A stretch of DNA of 64,000 nucleotides from VRUE01 sp963844395 (lineage in GTDB: Bacteria; Actinomycetota; Thermoleophilia; Solirubrobacterales; 70-9). A model generated the notes under the pieces. It saw nothing but the letters and a program-made list of their open reading frames with translations. It was not told where the DNA came from and did no database searches. The DNA lies in assembly GCA_963844395.1 (NCBI GenBank), contig CAWJNX010000002.1, forward strand, positions 1,054,001-1,118,000. The letters are read 5' to 3'. Positions 32,442-40,086 of the stretch are shown here, in pieces. A program made the position numbers and the translations under genes. Position 1 is the stretch's first letter. Each line of letters opens with the position of its first letter.

Positions 32442-32460
32442 CGAAGCCCTACGGGTTTCG
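32442..32460. terminator. Small hairpin after the methyltransferase gene
   Basis: CGAAGCCC-TAC-GGGTTTCG, eight-pair stem with one G-U pair in RNA, 75 nt after the methyltransferase stop. No clear U-tract. Could also serve the opposite gene at 32495 poorly, as it lies just past its stop. Confidence 0.4.
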
Positions 32461-32494
32461 CAAGGTCGCTTTGCAAATGCGTCGGCGAAGCAGA

Positions 32495-32737
32495 TTAGGC
32501 GGCGCGCGTCCGTTCTCTAAGTTCGACCTTGTAGTCGGCGGGAACCAACACAGTGTGATGTCCGGGTTTGGGCTTTGGGCGACGAACCAGCATGCGCTTG
32601 AGCAGGGCGAGCCCACCGCTGCAGGGTATGGCAGCGATCTCGTTACCGTCTGGATAGACGATCACGAGCGGCCGATGCTCGGCCAGGGCTCGGGATATCA
32701 ACGTCGAGGCATCTGGGGAGTCGGCCGGAATCAGCAC
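32495..32737 (-). CDS. Small hypothetical protein
   Basis: 80 residues from GTG 32737. The frame stays open about 35 codons further upstream (…D-R-Y-P-N-E-T-V-L-I-P) with no ATG or GTG, so the true N-terminus may differ. Sequence pattern L-V-I-V-Y-P-D-G-N-E-I-A-A-I-P suggests an alpha/beta fold; the end is very basic (L-V-R-R-P-K-P-K-P). No family recognised. Lies downstream of the VapBC pair on the same strand. Confidence 0.4.
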   Translation of the reverse strand: MLIPADSPDASTLISRALAEHRPLVIVYPDGNEIAAIPCSGGLALLKRMLVRRPKPKPGHHTVLVPADYKVELRERTRAA

Positions 32738-32856
32738 CGTTTCATTCGGATAGCGGTCGCCCGTCTCGGAATCGATAGCGATACGACTGAGAAGATCGAA
32801 GGTGGCATCGGTGCCCCGGCGTGCTCTTGCTGTCGCCTGGTTTCTTCACGGCTCGG

Positions 32857-33276
32857 TCAACGGATCAGTCGAACCTCGATCCCGAGGTCGGGCACCTCCG
32901 CCCAGACTTCATCGGTCGTCAGCGTGGGGACGCCGAGACGCTCTGACAGGGCGAGGCAGGCACGATCGGCGAGAGACAGACCTCGCTGCTTTGTGATCGG
33001 TCGCAGGCGGGCGAGCGCAATGCAGTCTGCCGCCGTCAGCGGCTCGATCGTCAGCGCTCGTTTTGAGCCTTCAGCTTTGCGTAGCTCGGCCGCCGCCGTG
33101 GCCGGATCGCCACCCCGCTCCGCGACCTTTGACAGCACCTCAGCCAGGTTCACCACGCTGATCGCTGCCCCATCTGCGATTGCGTCGGTGACCACCTCGC
33201 TGCCCTCCTCGTTGTTGAGAAGCGCCAAGACCGCAGAGGCATCGAGGACCGATGCCGGCGATTCAGCGATTGCCAC
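32857..33276 (-). CDS. VapC-type PIN-domain toxin (island)
   Basis: 139 residues. Asp12 in V-L-D-A-S-A-V, Glu46 in V-N-L-A-E-V-L, Asp in L-S-L-A-D-R-A-C-L-A-L and the final T-T-D-E-V-W make the PIN active site. Its start lies 14 nt inside the antitoxin gene, the usual coupling. Serves as a maintenance or stress module for the island. Confidence 0.88.
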   Translation of the reverse strand: MAIAESPASVLDASAVLALLNNEEGSEVVTDAIADGAAISVVNLAEVLSKVAERGGDPATAAAELRKAEGSKRALTIEPLTAADCIALARLRPITKQRGLSLADRACLALSERLGVPTLTTDEVWAEVPDLGIEVRLIR

Positions 33277-33460
33277 GCAGCCGCCGCGCTTCTTCGGCGG
33301 CCTCTCGGTCTTCGGCCCGCGCTTCGGCGCGCCGCTCTGCGGTCAGCTCGTCCGAGAGATTGTGGCCCGGTGCCAGGTCCGCGAACAGACCGCGCATACG
33401 CTCCGCGGCTTGGCGGCGGCGTTCTACTTCTGGCCGGGCGTGTTTGGTTGCATGGGCCAT
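33263..33460 (-). CDS. VapB-like antitoxin (island)
   Basis: 65 residues from ATG 33460; the annotated frame can be read further upstream but is then not protein-like. Very charged helical protein with L-F-A-D-L-A-P-G-H-N-L-S-D-E-L-T-A-E-R-R followed by A-R-A-E-D-R-E-A-A, the C-terminal toxin-wrapping type of VapB. A clear DNA-binding N-terminus is not visible. AGGGGAG lies unusually close (about 1 nt) to the ATG. Confidence 0.75.
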   Translation of the reverse strand: MAHATKHARPEVERRRQAAERMRGLFADLAPGHNLSDELTAERRAEARAEDREAAEEARRLRGNR

Positions 33461-33588
33461 GCTCCCCTCATGGTAGCTGCCACCGCAGAAGCCACAGCTT
33501 CCTTCGAAATGGGCGGCGCATCCCCACCGCCATCCCCACGGCCCGCAGATGTTGCTGATTTGCAGGGCCGTTACGTCTTGTCTCCCAC

Positions 33589-33630
33589 GAGATGATGTCC
33601 GAGGATGCCAAGTTCGCACTTGGCTTCTAG
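33589..33630. repeat. Right att-like direct repeat
   Basis: Copy of the last 42 nt of the MIP18-family gene (41/42 identical) with no gene body in front of it. It marks the right end of the island. The TAG of the convergent GNAT-GrpB gene (33627-33629 on the minus strand) lies inside it. Confidence 0.85.
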
Positions 33631-34655
33631 CTACGGTTTCGCTCGAGGATGCGGCAGATGAAGTCGGCCTTGGCATCGGTATAAGCCTCACGGTCGTGGG
33701 CAAACCGCTCCGCGAGGTCGCGCTTCAACGCCGCGTACTCCCGCGCGGCTTCTGGACTTGCTAGCAGCCTGTCGCGGAATGTCAGCTCGTCGCGGAACGG
33801 CCTCGAATCGGTCGGGATGAGATGGAGGTGATGGGTTCGGCGTCTCGGATGCGGTTTGCAGAACCAGTGCATTTCGTCCGCTCGATACGGCGCGTAAAGG
33901 TAGCCGAGCTTCGCGAGGGAATCGAAGCAGGTTCGGGATGTATCGAGGCTGTCAACGCCGATGAGAATGTCGATGATCGGCTTGGCAGCGAGGCCAGGGA
34001 CGGCCGTGCTGCCGACGTGATGAATCCCACCCTTGACCCAGGTCCCAATCGCATCGTCCAACGCGGCCCGCTCCTGAGCGAATCGATCCGGCCAAGAAGG
34101 GTCGTAGGGGGCCAGTCGGATTGGCTCGTCCAGCTCGGCCCGCAGTCGAATGACCGAGCGTTCGCTTCGCTCCTCGAGCTTCTCGACGCCGTGCTCGACC
34201 ACGAATCCGAAGCGGTCGTAAAAGGCGAGTGCCGACTGGTTCTCGGGCAGCACCCACAGGATCACATCGCGCCAGCCGTTTTCGCTCAGTTCTTTAAGGG
34301 CACTCGAGAGCATCGCGCCACCCACGCCTCTCCGCCACTGGTCGGGATCGACATAGAGAGCGCCGATCTCCGCCGTTTTCTCGCCCGCCGCCTCGTCGCG
34401 ACTCGGGATAGCCACCGAGCAGAACCCGGCGAGATCGCGGCGGGAGTCCGCTACGAGCGTCAGCCAGCGGTTTTCGTGGTTGCCCACCAGCGCGCTCCAA
34501 CTTCGCTCGCGCTCCGGCACGGAGAGATCATCGAGCAGGGAATCGGGGAGGATGCCGCGATAGGCGGCCCGCCAGGAGCGGACGTGGATGTCGGCGATGG
34601 CGGGAGCGTCACCGCCATTGGCCCTGCGGACCTTCCACGGCGCTCCGCCGCTCAA
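33627..34655 (-). CDS. GNAT acetyltransferase fused to a GrpB/UPF0157 domain
   Basis: 342 residues. Residues about 5-160 are a GNAT domain with A-L-Y-V-D-P-D-Q-W-R-R-G-V-G-G acetyl-CoA loop. From about 165 on is a GrpB domain: I-R-L-A-P-Y-D-P-S-W-P-D-R-F, then H-H-V-G-S-T-A-V-P-G-L-A-A-K-P and I-D-I-L-I-G-V, the nucleotidyltransferase-like G-S-T-x-V-x-G-L-x-x-K-x-x-I-D signature. The start TTG 34655 overlaps the TGA of the upstream GNAT gene (TTGA), so the two are coupled. The fusion suggests a two-step modification enzyme, but neither substrate is known. The stop codon lies in the right att repeat. Confidence 0.82.
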   Translation of the reverse strand: MSGGAPWKVRRANGGDAPAIADIHVRSWRAAYRGILPDSLLDDLSVPERERSWSALVGNHENRWLTLVADSRRDLAGFCSVAIPSRDEAAGEKTAEIGALYVDPDQWRRGVGGAMLSSALKELSENGWRDVILWVLPENQSALAFYDRFGFVVEHGVEKLEERSERSVIRLRAELDEPIRLAPYDPSWPDRFAQERAALDDAIGTWVKGGIHHVGSTAVPGLAAKPIIDILIGVDSLDTSRTCFDSLAKLGYLYAPYRADEMHWFCKPHPRRRTHHLHLIPTDSRPFRDELTFRDRLLASPEAAREYAALKRDLAERFAHDREAYTDAKADFICRILERNRS

Positions 34656-35158
34656 TGCTCGTCCAGCAGTCGCTCGACGACCAGCACGTCTCGCCACTCG
34701 CCGTCGAGCCGGCCGTGGCGACGGTGGAGGCCCACAGACGAGAAACCGGAGCGTTCGACCAGGCGGATGCTTGCGGTGTTGTCGGTGAAGAGCTTGCCGA
34801 TCAGCTTGTGGAAGCCGTTGCCGTGGGCAGCCTCGCCAAGCGCTTCCGTCAGCGACGTGCCGACGCCGCGACCGCGAGCCTCGACCGCGACGTAGACGCT
34901 GCACTCGCCGATCCCGGCGTAACAAGGACGACTGCTGTAGGAGGCGACGCCGGCCCAGCCGACGACCTCCTGTGCAGCCTCCGCCACGAGGAGCGGGAAC
35001 CGCGCCTGGTCAATCCTGGCCTCGAAATCCCCCGCTGAACGCGGCTCAGTCTCGAAGGTAGATCCCCGTTCCGCGAGGGCGGCGTTGTAGATGCCGCATA
35101 TCGCCTCGGCATCGGCAGGGGTTGCGACGCGAACGACAGCTCGGTGGGGTTGAAGCAT
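34652..35158 (-). CDS. GNAT acetyltransferase, ArsN1/phosphinothricin-acetyltransferase-like
   Basis: 168 residues from ATG 35158. R-V-A-T-P-A-D-A-E-A-I-C-G-I-Y-N, T-F-E-T-E-P-R-S, W-A-G-V-A-S-Y-S-S-R-P-C-Y and V-Y-V-A-V-E-A-R-G-R-G-V-G fit the phosphinothricin/arsinothricin N-acetyltransferase branch (Pat/ArsN1). Such enzymes acetylate glutamine-analogue antibiotics or methionine sulphoximine. Whether this one does is not shown. Coupled to the GNAT-GrpB gene downstream. Confidence 0.82.
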   Translation of the reverse strand: MLQPHRAVVRVATPADAEAICGIYNAALAERGSTFETEPRSAGDFEARIDQARFPLLVAEAAQEVVGWAGVASYSSRPCYAGIGECSVYVAVEARGRGVGTSLTEALGEAAHGNGFHKLIGKLFTDNTASIRLVERSGFSSVGLHRRHGRLDGEWRDVLVVERLLDEH

Positions 35159-35557
35159 GGCGGCATTCTCGACGCAACCGCCATCCAGGGCAATGGCCGG
35201 ATGGCCAAACCGCATTGTCCGCCGATGCTGCCCTGTCCCCGTCAGTGGATAGCATTGCCCTTATGGAGGATCGACCGTCAGTCAGAATGCCGTCTGCGGC
35301 CAGTAGCTTTGCCCTGGGTGGGGCTTCAATCGTCGCTTCAGGCGCGATTCCGGCTGATCCCAGGCATGCAGACGCATTGGCATACGCGAAGACTTCTTGG
35401 CGATAGGCGCGGATCTCTGGGGCGCAATAGACGAGGCGGAGGCCGAGCCGGAGCGCGTCGGCAGGATCGTCTGTTCGAGCCTGAGTTGAGTGACTGAACC
35501 AGGTGATGAAGTAGAGGCGCTTGGCGACGTCCCTGCCTCGAAGCGGTCGGTAAGTAG
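35159..35557. other. Intergenic region with a protein-like open frame lacking a start
   Basis: About 400 nt without a convincing gene. On the minus strand the frame is open from about 35575 to 35046 and reads as protein-like, aromatic-rich text (A-K-R-L-Y-F-I-T-W-F-S-H-S-T-Q, then Y-C-A-P-E-I-R-A-Y-R-Q-E-V-F-A-Y), unlike the Arg/Pro-rich shadow frames elsewhere. No ATG or GTG precedes this part. It may be a decayed gene fragment. Confidence 0.4.
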
Positions 35558-36028
35558 CTAGCGGTCCAGCCGGGGATCGTCAGCGTCAACCTCCTCGGCC
35601 GTGCCGTCGTAGTCATACGTTCGCGGCTCGCCGCGTGAGCGCATCGCTCGGTCGCCGAGGCCGACGACCAGGAAGCGGCGGCCGATGAAGGTTCGCATTA
35701 GACGCCTGATCACCGCCCGGCTCGGCGGGATCAGGAGGATCAGGCCGAAGATGTCGGTGATGAAGCCCGGGGTCAGCAGCAGCGTGCCGCCGATCGCGAT
35801 CATCAGCCCGTCGGCGACCTCGCGGCCGGGGAAGCGGCGCTCCTGAAGTGCCAGGTTGAAGCGCTGCCAGGCGCCGCGGCCCTGGTGGCGCAGCAGCATT
35901 GCGCCGAGCACGGCGTCGGCGACGAGCAGCAGCAGCGTCGGCACCAGGCCGATCAGCTGCCCGACCTGGATGATGATGTACAGCTCGACGATCGGGACGA
36001 CGATGAAGAGGATCCCGAGCAGGACCAT
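35558..36028 (-). CDS. fxsA: FxsA family membrane protein
   Basis: 156 residues. Three to four hydrophobic segments (1-24, 27-45, 73-100) with the family signature P-I-V-E-L-Y-I-I-I-Q-V-G and G-G-T-L-L-L-T-P-G-F-I-T-D-I-F-G. FxsA is a cytoplasmic-membrane protein; in E. coli it relieves phage T7 exclusion by F plasmid, its normal role being unclear. The C-terminal 30 residues are an acidic cytoplasmic tail. The stop of the WS/DGAT gene upstream is 1 nt from its start, so the two are probably co-transcribed. Confidence 0.9.
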   Translation of the reverse strand: MVLLGILFIVVPIVELYIIIQVGQLIGLVPTLLLLVADAVLGAMLLRHQGRGAWQRFNLALQERRFPGREVADGLMIAIGGTLLLTPGFITDIFGLILLIPPSRAVIRRLMRTFIGRRFLVVGLGDRAMRSRGEPRTYDYDGTAEEVDADDPRLDR

Positions 36029-36029
36029 G

Positions 36030-37445
36030 TCAGGCCGGCGCGGCCGCTGCAGCGGCCGCCTGCTCTAGCTCGACCAGCGACTCGTCGATGCCGTCGGCGA
36101 TCGTTTCGACGTCCTCCAAGGAGTCGTAGTCGGCTAGCAGGCCGAAGCAGACCCGGCCGTTGTAGCTCATGATCGCCACCGCCAGGGCGTGGTTGGGCGG
36201 CAGGAAGGCGACGGGAAAGACCTCTTCCAGCTCGCGTCCCAGGACGTAGAGGGGGATCTGCGGCCCGGGCACGTTGGTGACGATCGTGTTGAAGAGGCGG
36301 GTCGAGAAGTTGATCCTCGCCGCCTGGGCGAGCAGCGTCGGCGGCGCGAAGTCGTTGAAGCGGGCGATCACTTCCGCCCCGAGCGCCTGCTTGGAACGCT
36401 TCAGCCCCTCCATCTGCTCGCTGACCACGCGCAGGCGCCGCACCGGGTCCTCGACGTAGACCGGCAGCGGTCCCCGCATCGCGGCCAGTTTGTTTCCGAG
36501 TTCGCCGCGCTCGTCTGCCGTGCGGATCGAGACCGGCACCAGCGCCCGCAGCTCGAGGCCCTCGGTGCGCACGCCGCGCTGGTGCAGCCATTTGCGCAGC
36601 GCCCCGGTAACGACCGCCAGGACCACGTCGTTGACCGTGCCGCCGAAGGTGTCCTTGATCCGTTTGAAGGTCGCCAGCTCCGAGCGCGCCCAGGTGAAGC
36701 GCCGGTGCGGGCCGATCGGCTGGTTGAGCGGCACGTCGGGGGCGGGATCGGCGAAGGCGCCGACCACCTCGCTGACTCCCTCCAGCGCCTCGACCAGCCG
36801 CCGCGCCGCCGTCTCGGGATTCCGCACCGCCGCAACCGCGCGCTCGGCCAGGTGCAGTGGCGCCGCTGCGGCGTCGCTGGCGCCGCGCGCAATCAGATGG
36901 GCGGTGCTGGGGGTGGGTTCGGGCTCCCAGCCGTCTTCGACCGGCGCCGGCTCGGGCACCGGCTCGAGGTCGAAGAGCACCGTGCCGATGTCCACTCCCG
37001 CGATGCCGTTGACGGCGGCGTGGTGGGTCTTGGTCAGCAGCGCGAAGCGGTCGCGCTCCAGCCCCTGCACGAGCCACATCTCCCAGAGCGGCTTTGAGCG
37101 GTCGAGCTGCTGCGAGAAAACCCGGGCGGCGAGCCGTTTCAGCTGCTGTTCCCCACCCGGCTCGGGCAGCGCCGTGTGGCGTACGTGGTAGGCGAGGTTG
37201 AAGTTGACGTCGTCGGCCCAGAGCGGTCGTCCCGCCTCCAGCGGTGGCACGACGAGACGCTGGCGGAAACGCGGTACCTGGTCCAGGCGCCCTCGCACGT
37301 GCTCGACCAGGTCGACGTAGCGGGGCGGCGGGCCCTCGAAGATCAGGATGCCGCCGATGTGCATGTGGCTGGACGAGCTCTCGTTGGTGAGGAACGAGGC
37401 GTCGATGGCGGTCAGCCGCTCCAGGTGCTCTCCTGAGGTGCTCAT
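36030..37445 (-). CDS. WS/DGAT-type acyltransferase with altered HHxxxDG motif
   Basis: 471 residues, the typical size for wax ester synthase/diacylglycerol acyltransferases. P-L-W-E-M-W, F-G-G-T-V-N-D-V-V-L-A-V-V-T-G and T-N-V-P-G-P are the conserved blocks. The catalytic motif reads H141-H-A-A-V-N146-G: the two His are kept but the Asp is Asn (AAC codon). In characterised enzymes the second His is the general base and the Asp is structural or important, so activity could be lowered or specificity changed. It would make triacylglycerol or wax esters at the membrane. Runs opposite to ispH. Confidence 0.88.
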   Translation of the reverse strand: MSTSGEHLERLTAIDASFLTNESSSSHMHIGGILIFEGPPPRYVDLVEHVRGRLDQVPRFRQRLVVPPLEAGRPLWADDVNFNLAYHVRHTALPEPGGEQQLKRLAARVFSQQLDRSKPLWEMWLVQGLERDRFALLTKTHHAAVNGIAGVDIGTVLFDLEPVPEPAPVEDGWEPEPTPSTAHLIARGASDAAAAPLHLAERAVAAVRNPETAARRLVEALEGVSEVVGAFADPAPDVPLNQPIGPHRRFTWARSELATFKRIKDTFGGTVNDVVLAVVTGALRKWLHQRGVRTEGLELRALVPVSIRTADERGELGNKLAAMRGPLPVYVEDPVRRLRVVSEQMEGLKRSKQALGAEVIARFNDFAPPTLLAQAARINFSTRLFNTIVTNVPGPQIPLYVLGRELEEVFPVAFLPPNHALAVAIMSYNGRVCFGLLADYDSLEDVETIADGIDESLVELEQAAAAAAAPA

Positions 37446-37526
37446 CCTGGAAGGCTAGCCCGCTCAGGCCGGCGGGGTCACCCCACCACACAAGCCGCAA
37501 GGCGCCCACCGGTACCCTCCCTCTCG

Positions 37527-38492
37527 ATGACCTCCACCGTCACCGCACCGAAGCGGGTCCTACTCGCCGCGCCGCGCGGCTACTGCGCCGGAGTCGACCG
37601 GGCCGTCGAGACCGTCGAACGGGCGCTTGATCTGCACGGCGCGCCCGTCTACGTGCGCAAGGAGATCGTCCACAACAAGCACGTGGTCGAGGAGCTGGCG
37701 AAGCGCGGCGCGATCTTCGTCGAGCAGGAGACCGAGGTGCCGGAGGGTGAGATGGTCGTCTTCTCCGCCCACGGCGTCGCACCGGCGGTCCACGAGAACG
37801 CCGCCGCCCGCGGCCTGCGCACGATCGACGCGACCTGCCCGTTGGTGACGAAGGTCCACGTCTCCGCCCGCCGCTTCGCCGCCGAGGGCTACACGATCGT
37901 GATGATCGGTCACGACGGCCACGAGGAGGTCGAAGGGACGACCGGCGAGGCGCCAGACAACATCGTCTTGATCGAAACTGCCGACGAGGTCGAGTCGCTC
38001 GAGGTCCCGGATCCCAACAAGGTCGCCTTCATCACCCAGACGACGCTCTCGGTCGACGAGACGGCGGAGGTGATCGCCGCCCTGCGCGCCAAGTTCCCTG
38101 CGATCGTCAGCTCCAAGTCCGACGACATCTGTTACGCGACGACTAACCGGCAGATCGCCGTCAAGCAGCTCGCCCGCGAGTGCGACCTGGTGCTGGTGAT
38201 CGGATCGACCAACTCGTCCAACTCCAACCGTCTGGTCGAGGTGGCACGCGAGCACGGCGCCGCCTCGCACCTGATCGACAATCACACCCAGGTGCGGGAG
38301 GAGTGGCTTGAGGGAGTCGAGACGGTGGGGATCACGTCCGGCGCCAGCGCCCCGGAGGAGCTGGTCGAGCGCCTGGTCGAGTTCTTCCGCGAGCGCGGCG
38401 CCGGCGAGGTCTCGGAGCTGCGGACCGTCGACGAGGACGTGCGGTTCATGCTGCCGAAGACGATCCGCGACGCCGTCGCGGCGGGGGCGTAG
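37527..38492 (+). CDS. ispH: 4-hydroxy-3-methylbut-2-enyl diphosphate reductase
   Basis: 321 residues. Final enzyme of the MEP isoprenoid pathway. The Fe-S ligands Cys20 (G-Y-C-A-G-V), Cys104 (D-A-T-C-P-L-V) and Cys202 (D-I-C-Y-A-T-T-N-R-Q) are present, with S-A-H-G-V-A-P and S-N-S-N-R-L. Makes IPP and DMAPP from HMBPP. A strong hairpin follows. Confidence 0.97.
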   Translation: MTSTVTAPKRVLLAAPRGYCAGVDRAVETVERALDLHGAPVYVRKEIVHNKHVVEELAKRGAIFVEQETEVPEGEMVVFSAHGVAPAVHENAAARGLRTIDATCPLVTKVHVSARRFAAEGYTIVMIGHDGHEEVEGTTGEAPDNIVLIETADEVESLEVPDPNKVAFITQTTLSVDETAEVIAALRAKFPAIVSSKSDDICYATTNRQIAVKQLARECDLVLVIGSTNSSNSNRLVEVAREHGAASHLIDNHTQVREEWLEGVETVGITSGASAPEELVERLVEFFRERGAGEVSELRTVDEDVRFMLPKTIRDAVAAGA

Positions 38493-38494
38493 GA

Positions 38495-38576
38495 ACGGGG
38501 CACTCCCCGCCCGGACAAACGCCGGCCTAATTTAGGCCGGCGTTTTGAGTATCCGCCCGTTCGGGGAGTGCCCCGT
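38495..38576. terminator. Nested double hairpin between convergent genes
   Basis: Outer arms 38495-38509 and 38562-38576 (15 bp, perfect) enclose an inner perfect 14-bp palindrome, 38517-38530 with 38532-38545, followed by TTTT. A classical bidirectional terminator between ispH and the thioredoxin-like gene. Outer arm shares GGGACGGG with the palindrome at 5549. Confidence 0.85.
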
Positions 38577-38578
38577 CC

Positions 38579-39400
38579 CTACGGTATGCCTGCGGCGAAG
38601 CTGATCGACCAGATGCGAAGGCCAGATGCAGGCCGCAAGGTTAGGGAGTGCTGCTCGTGGCGAGGATGTTCAGCCAAGGCGTAGAGAGCTGGGCCGTCGA
38701 TCTGGACTGGCTCGCCCGCTGATCCGTCCAGCTCGACCACTATCTGGCCGATCCCCTCGACCGTTGCGTAGGCGCCGCCCGCTTCGTAGGGGATTTTCAG
38801 TTGCTCGCCGTCCTCGCCGGCGACCCAGGGACGCTCCCAGGAGCCGCCGGGGAAGAGCTCCGGCGTCGGCGGCATCACCTTTGCGTCCGGGGCGTCGGTC
38901 GGGCGCAGCGGCTCGAGCGGGGTCGGCAGCTCGCGCAGCGCATCGATCTCGCGCAGCTCGGCCTGGATCGCCTCCTCGGTGGCGCGGTACTCGCCCTCTC
39001 CGAAGTGGAACCAGGCCAGCGCCCCGCCCTGCCGCCAGAGGAAGAGGCTGGGCCAGCCCGTGCAGCCGTAGGCGTGCCAGAGGTCATGCTCGGCATCGAT
39101 CGCGACCGGGAAGCCGACCCCAAGCAGCTCGAGCCCGTTCGTGACCGTCTCGCGATCGGCGCCGAACGGGAAGCGTGGGCTCTGTACGCCGATCGTCCGC
39201 AGGCCATTGTCGGCGTAGCGGCGCGCCCACTCGCTCAGATAGGGCAGAGTCCGCACGCTGTTGAGCTGGGCGAAGTCGAGGAAGTGGACGAGCGCCAGCC
39301 CGGCAGCGGTCAGCTCCGGCATCGTGCCCGGCGCCTCGCCGACCCACTCGATCTCGCCCCGCAGGTCCGGCGCGGCGATGTCGTCGCGTTCGGGAAGCAT
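38579..39400 (-). CDS. Thioredoxin-fold (TlpA/DipZ-like) protein lacking CxxC
   Basis: 273 residues. The N-terminal ~165 residues follow the redoxin/TlpA pattern (V-H-F-L-D-F-x4-V-R-T-L-P-Y-L), and the C-terminal ~100 residues (G-S-W-E-R-P-W-V-A-G, later I-D-G-P-A-L-Y-A-L) match the DipZ C-terminal domain. Where the family has C-x-x-C, this protein has Q45-L-N-S48, so no dithiol chemistry is possible there. Only Cys at G-C-T-G-W remains. No signal peptide, so cytoplasmic. Possibly a binding protein rather than an oxidoreductase. Convergent with ispH. Confidence 0.8.
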   Translation of the reverse strand: MLPERDDIAAPDLRGEIEWVGEAPGTMPELTAAGLALVHFLDFAQLNSVRTLPYLSEWARRYADNGLRTIGVQSPRFPFGADRETVTNGLELLGVGFPVAIDAEHDLWHAYGCTGWPSLFLWRQGGALAWFHFGEGEYRATEEAIQAELREIDALRELPTPLEPLRPTDAPDAKVMPPTPELFPGGSWERPWVAGEDGEQLKIPYEAGGAYATVEGIGQIVVELDGSAGEPVQIDGPALYALAEHPRHEQHSLTLRPASGLRIWSISFAAGIP

Positions 39401-39456
39401 CCGCGGACGTTATCCTGGGCGCCCCGGTCCACCATCGGCGAACCAAAGGAGACCCC

Positions 39457-40083
39457 GTGAGCAACGACGTCTGGCAGAGGATCGAGCAGGCCCGCGCCCG
39501 CTGCAACGTGCTCGAGCACCCTTTCTACCAGCGCTGGTCGGCCGGCGAGCTGAGCCCTGAGGAGCTGGCGACCTACTCGGGCCAGTACCGCCACGCGACC
39601 GCCGCGATCGCTCGCCTCAGCGCCTCCGTCGCCGAGTCCGCCCCCGACGCCGAGCGCGCCGAGCTGCGCCGCCACGCCGAGGAGGAGAAGGCCCACATCG
39701 CCCTCTGGGACGGCTTCGTCGAAGCCGTCGGGGGAGAAGTCGCCGCGATTCCCACCCCGGAGACCAAAGACTGCGTCAACACCTGGACCGCGAGCGACGG
39801 GCGCCTCGCCCAGCTCGTCCGCCTCTACGCGATCGAGAGCGGTCAACCGGAGATCTCGCGGACCAAGCGCGAAGGCCTCGCCGAGCACTACGGCATCGGC
39901 GACGGTGCCGGCAACGAGTACTTCCAGGTCCACGAGAAGGCCGATGTCGAGCACGCCTCCGAGGGGCGCTCGCTGATCGAGGCCCATCTGGCGGACGCCG
40001 ACCCCGACGCGCTGGTCGCCGCCGCCGAATCGGCCTTCGAGGCCAACTGGCGGCTGCTTGACGGCGTGACGCCCAGCGTCTAG
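39457..40083 (+). CDS. TenA/PqqC-like heme-oxygenase-fold protein
   Basis: 208 residues from GTG 39457 with AAAGGAG ahead. Helical bundle with L-E-H-P-F-Y-Q-R-W, Y-S-G-Q-Y-R-H, E-E-E-K-A-H-I-A-L-W and H-E-K-A-D-V-E-H-A, the pattern of the iron-containing redox-enzyme branch (PqqC/CADD/TenA-like), in which Glu and His bind a di-metal site. A role in thiamine salvage, PQQ or a folate-type biosynthesis cannot be chosen. It is followed without much gap by the cupredoxin-like and membrane genes, so may form part of that cluster. Confidence 0.8.
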   Translation: MSNDVWQRIEQARARCNVLEHPFYQRWSAGELSPEELATYSGQYRHATAAIARLSASVAESAPDAERAELRRHAEEEKAHIALWDGFVEAVGGEVAAIPTPETKDCVNTWTASDGRLAQLVRLYAIESGQPEISRTKREGLAEHYGIGDGAGNEYFQVHEKADVEHASEGRSLIEAHLADADPDALVAAAESAFEANWRLLDGVTPSV

Positions 40084-40086
40084 GCG

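Larger units (their letters stand above)
27559..33630. mobile_element. Integrated genomic island of about 6.07 kb, no integrase visible
   Basis: The segment lies between two near-identical 42-nt direct repeats that duplicate the 3' end of the MIP18-family gene, the usual result of site-specific integration into a gene end. It holds an Xre/ParS-like protein, a winged-helix protein, an ArsR-type protein, an XRE regulator, a 19-codon ORF, a duplicated winged-helix protein, a methyltransferase, a small ORF and VapBC. Parts (29.4-30.1 kb) are visibly richer in A and T than the flanks. No tyrosine or serine recombinase was recognised. Without the island, the MIP18-family gene and the GNAT-GrpB gene would converge with their stop codons almost touching. 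Confidence 0.75.

Noticed and set aside
32401..32494. Hairpin-rich stretch after the methyltransferase gene considered as a tRNA or tmRNA remnant
   Set aside because: No cloverleaf or CCA end could be drawn; only a short terminator-like hairpin is supported.
35953..37509. 518-codon minus-strand frame overlapping WS/DGAT
   Set aside because: Gly/Ala/Arg-rich and out of register with the conserved acyltransferase frame.
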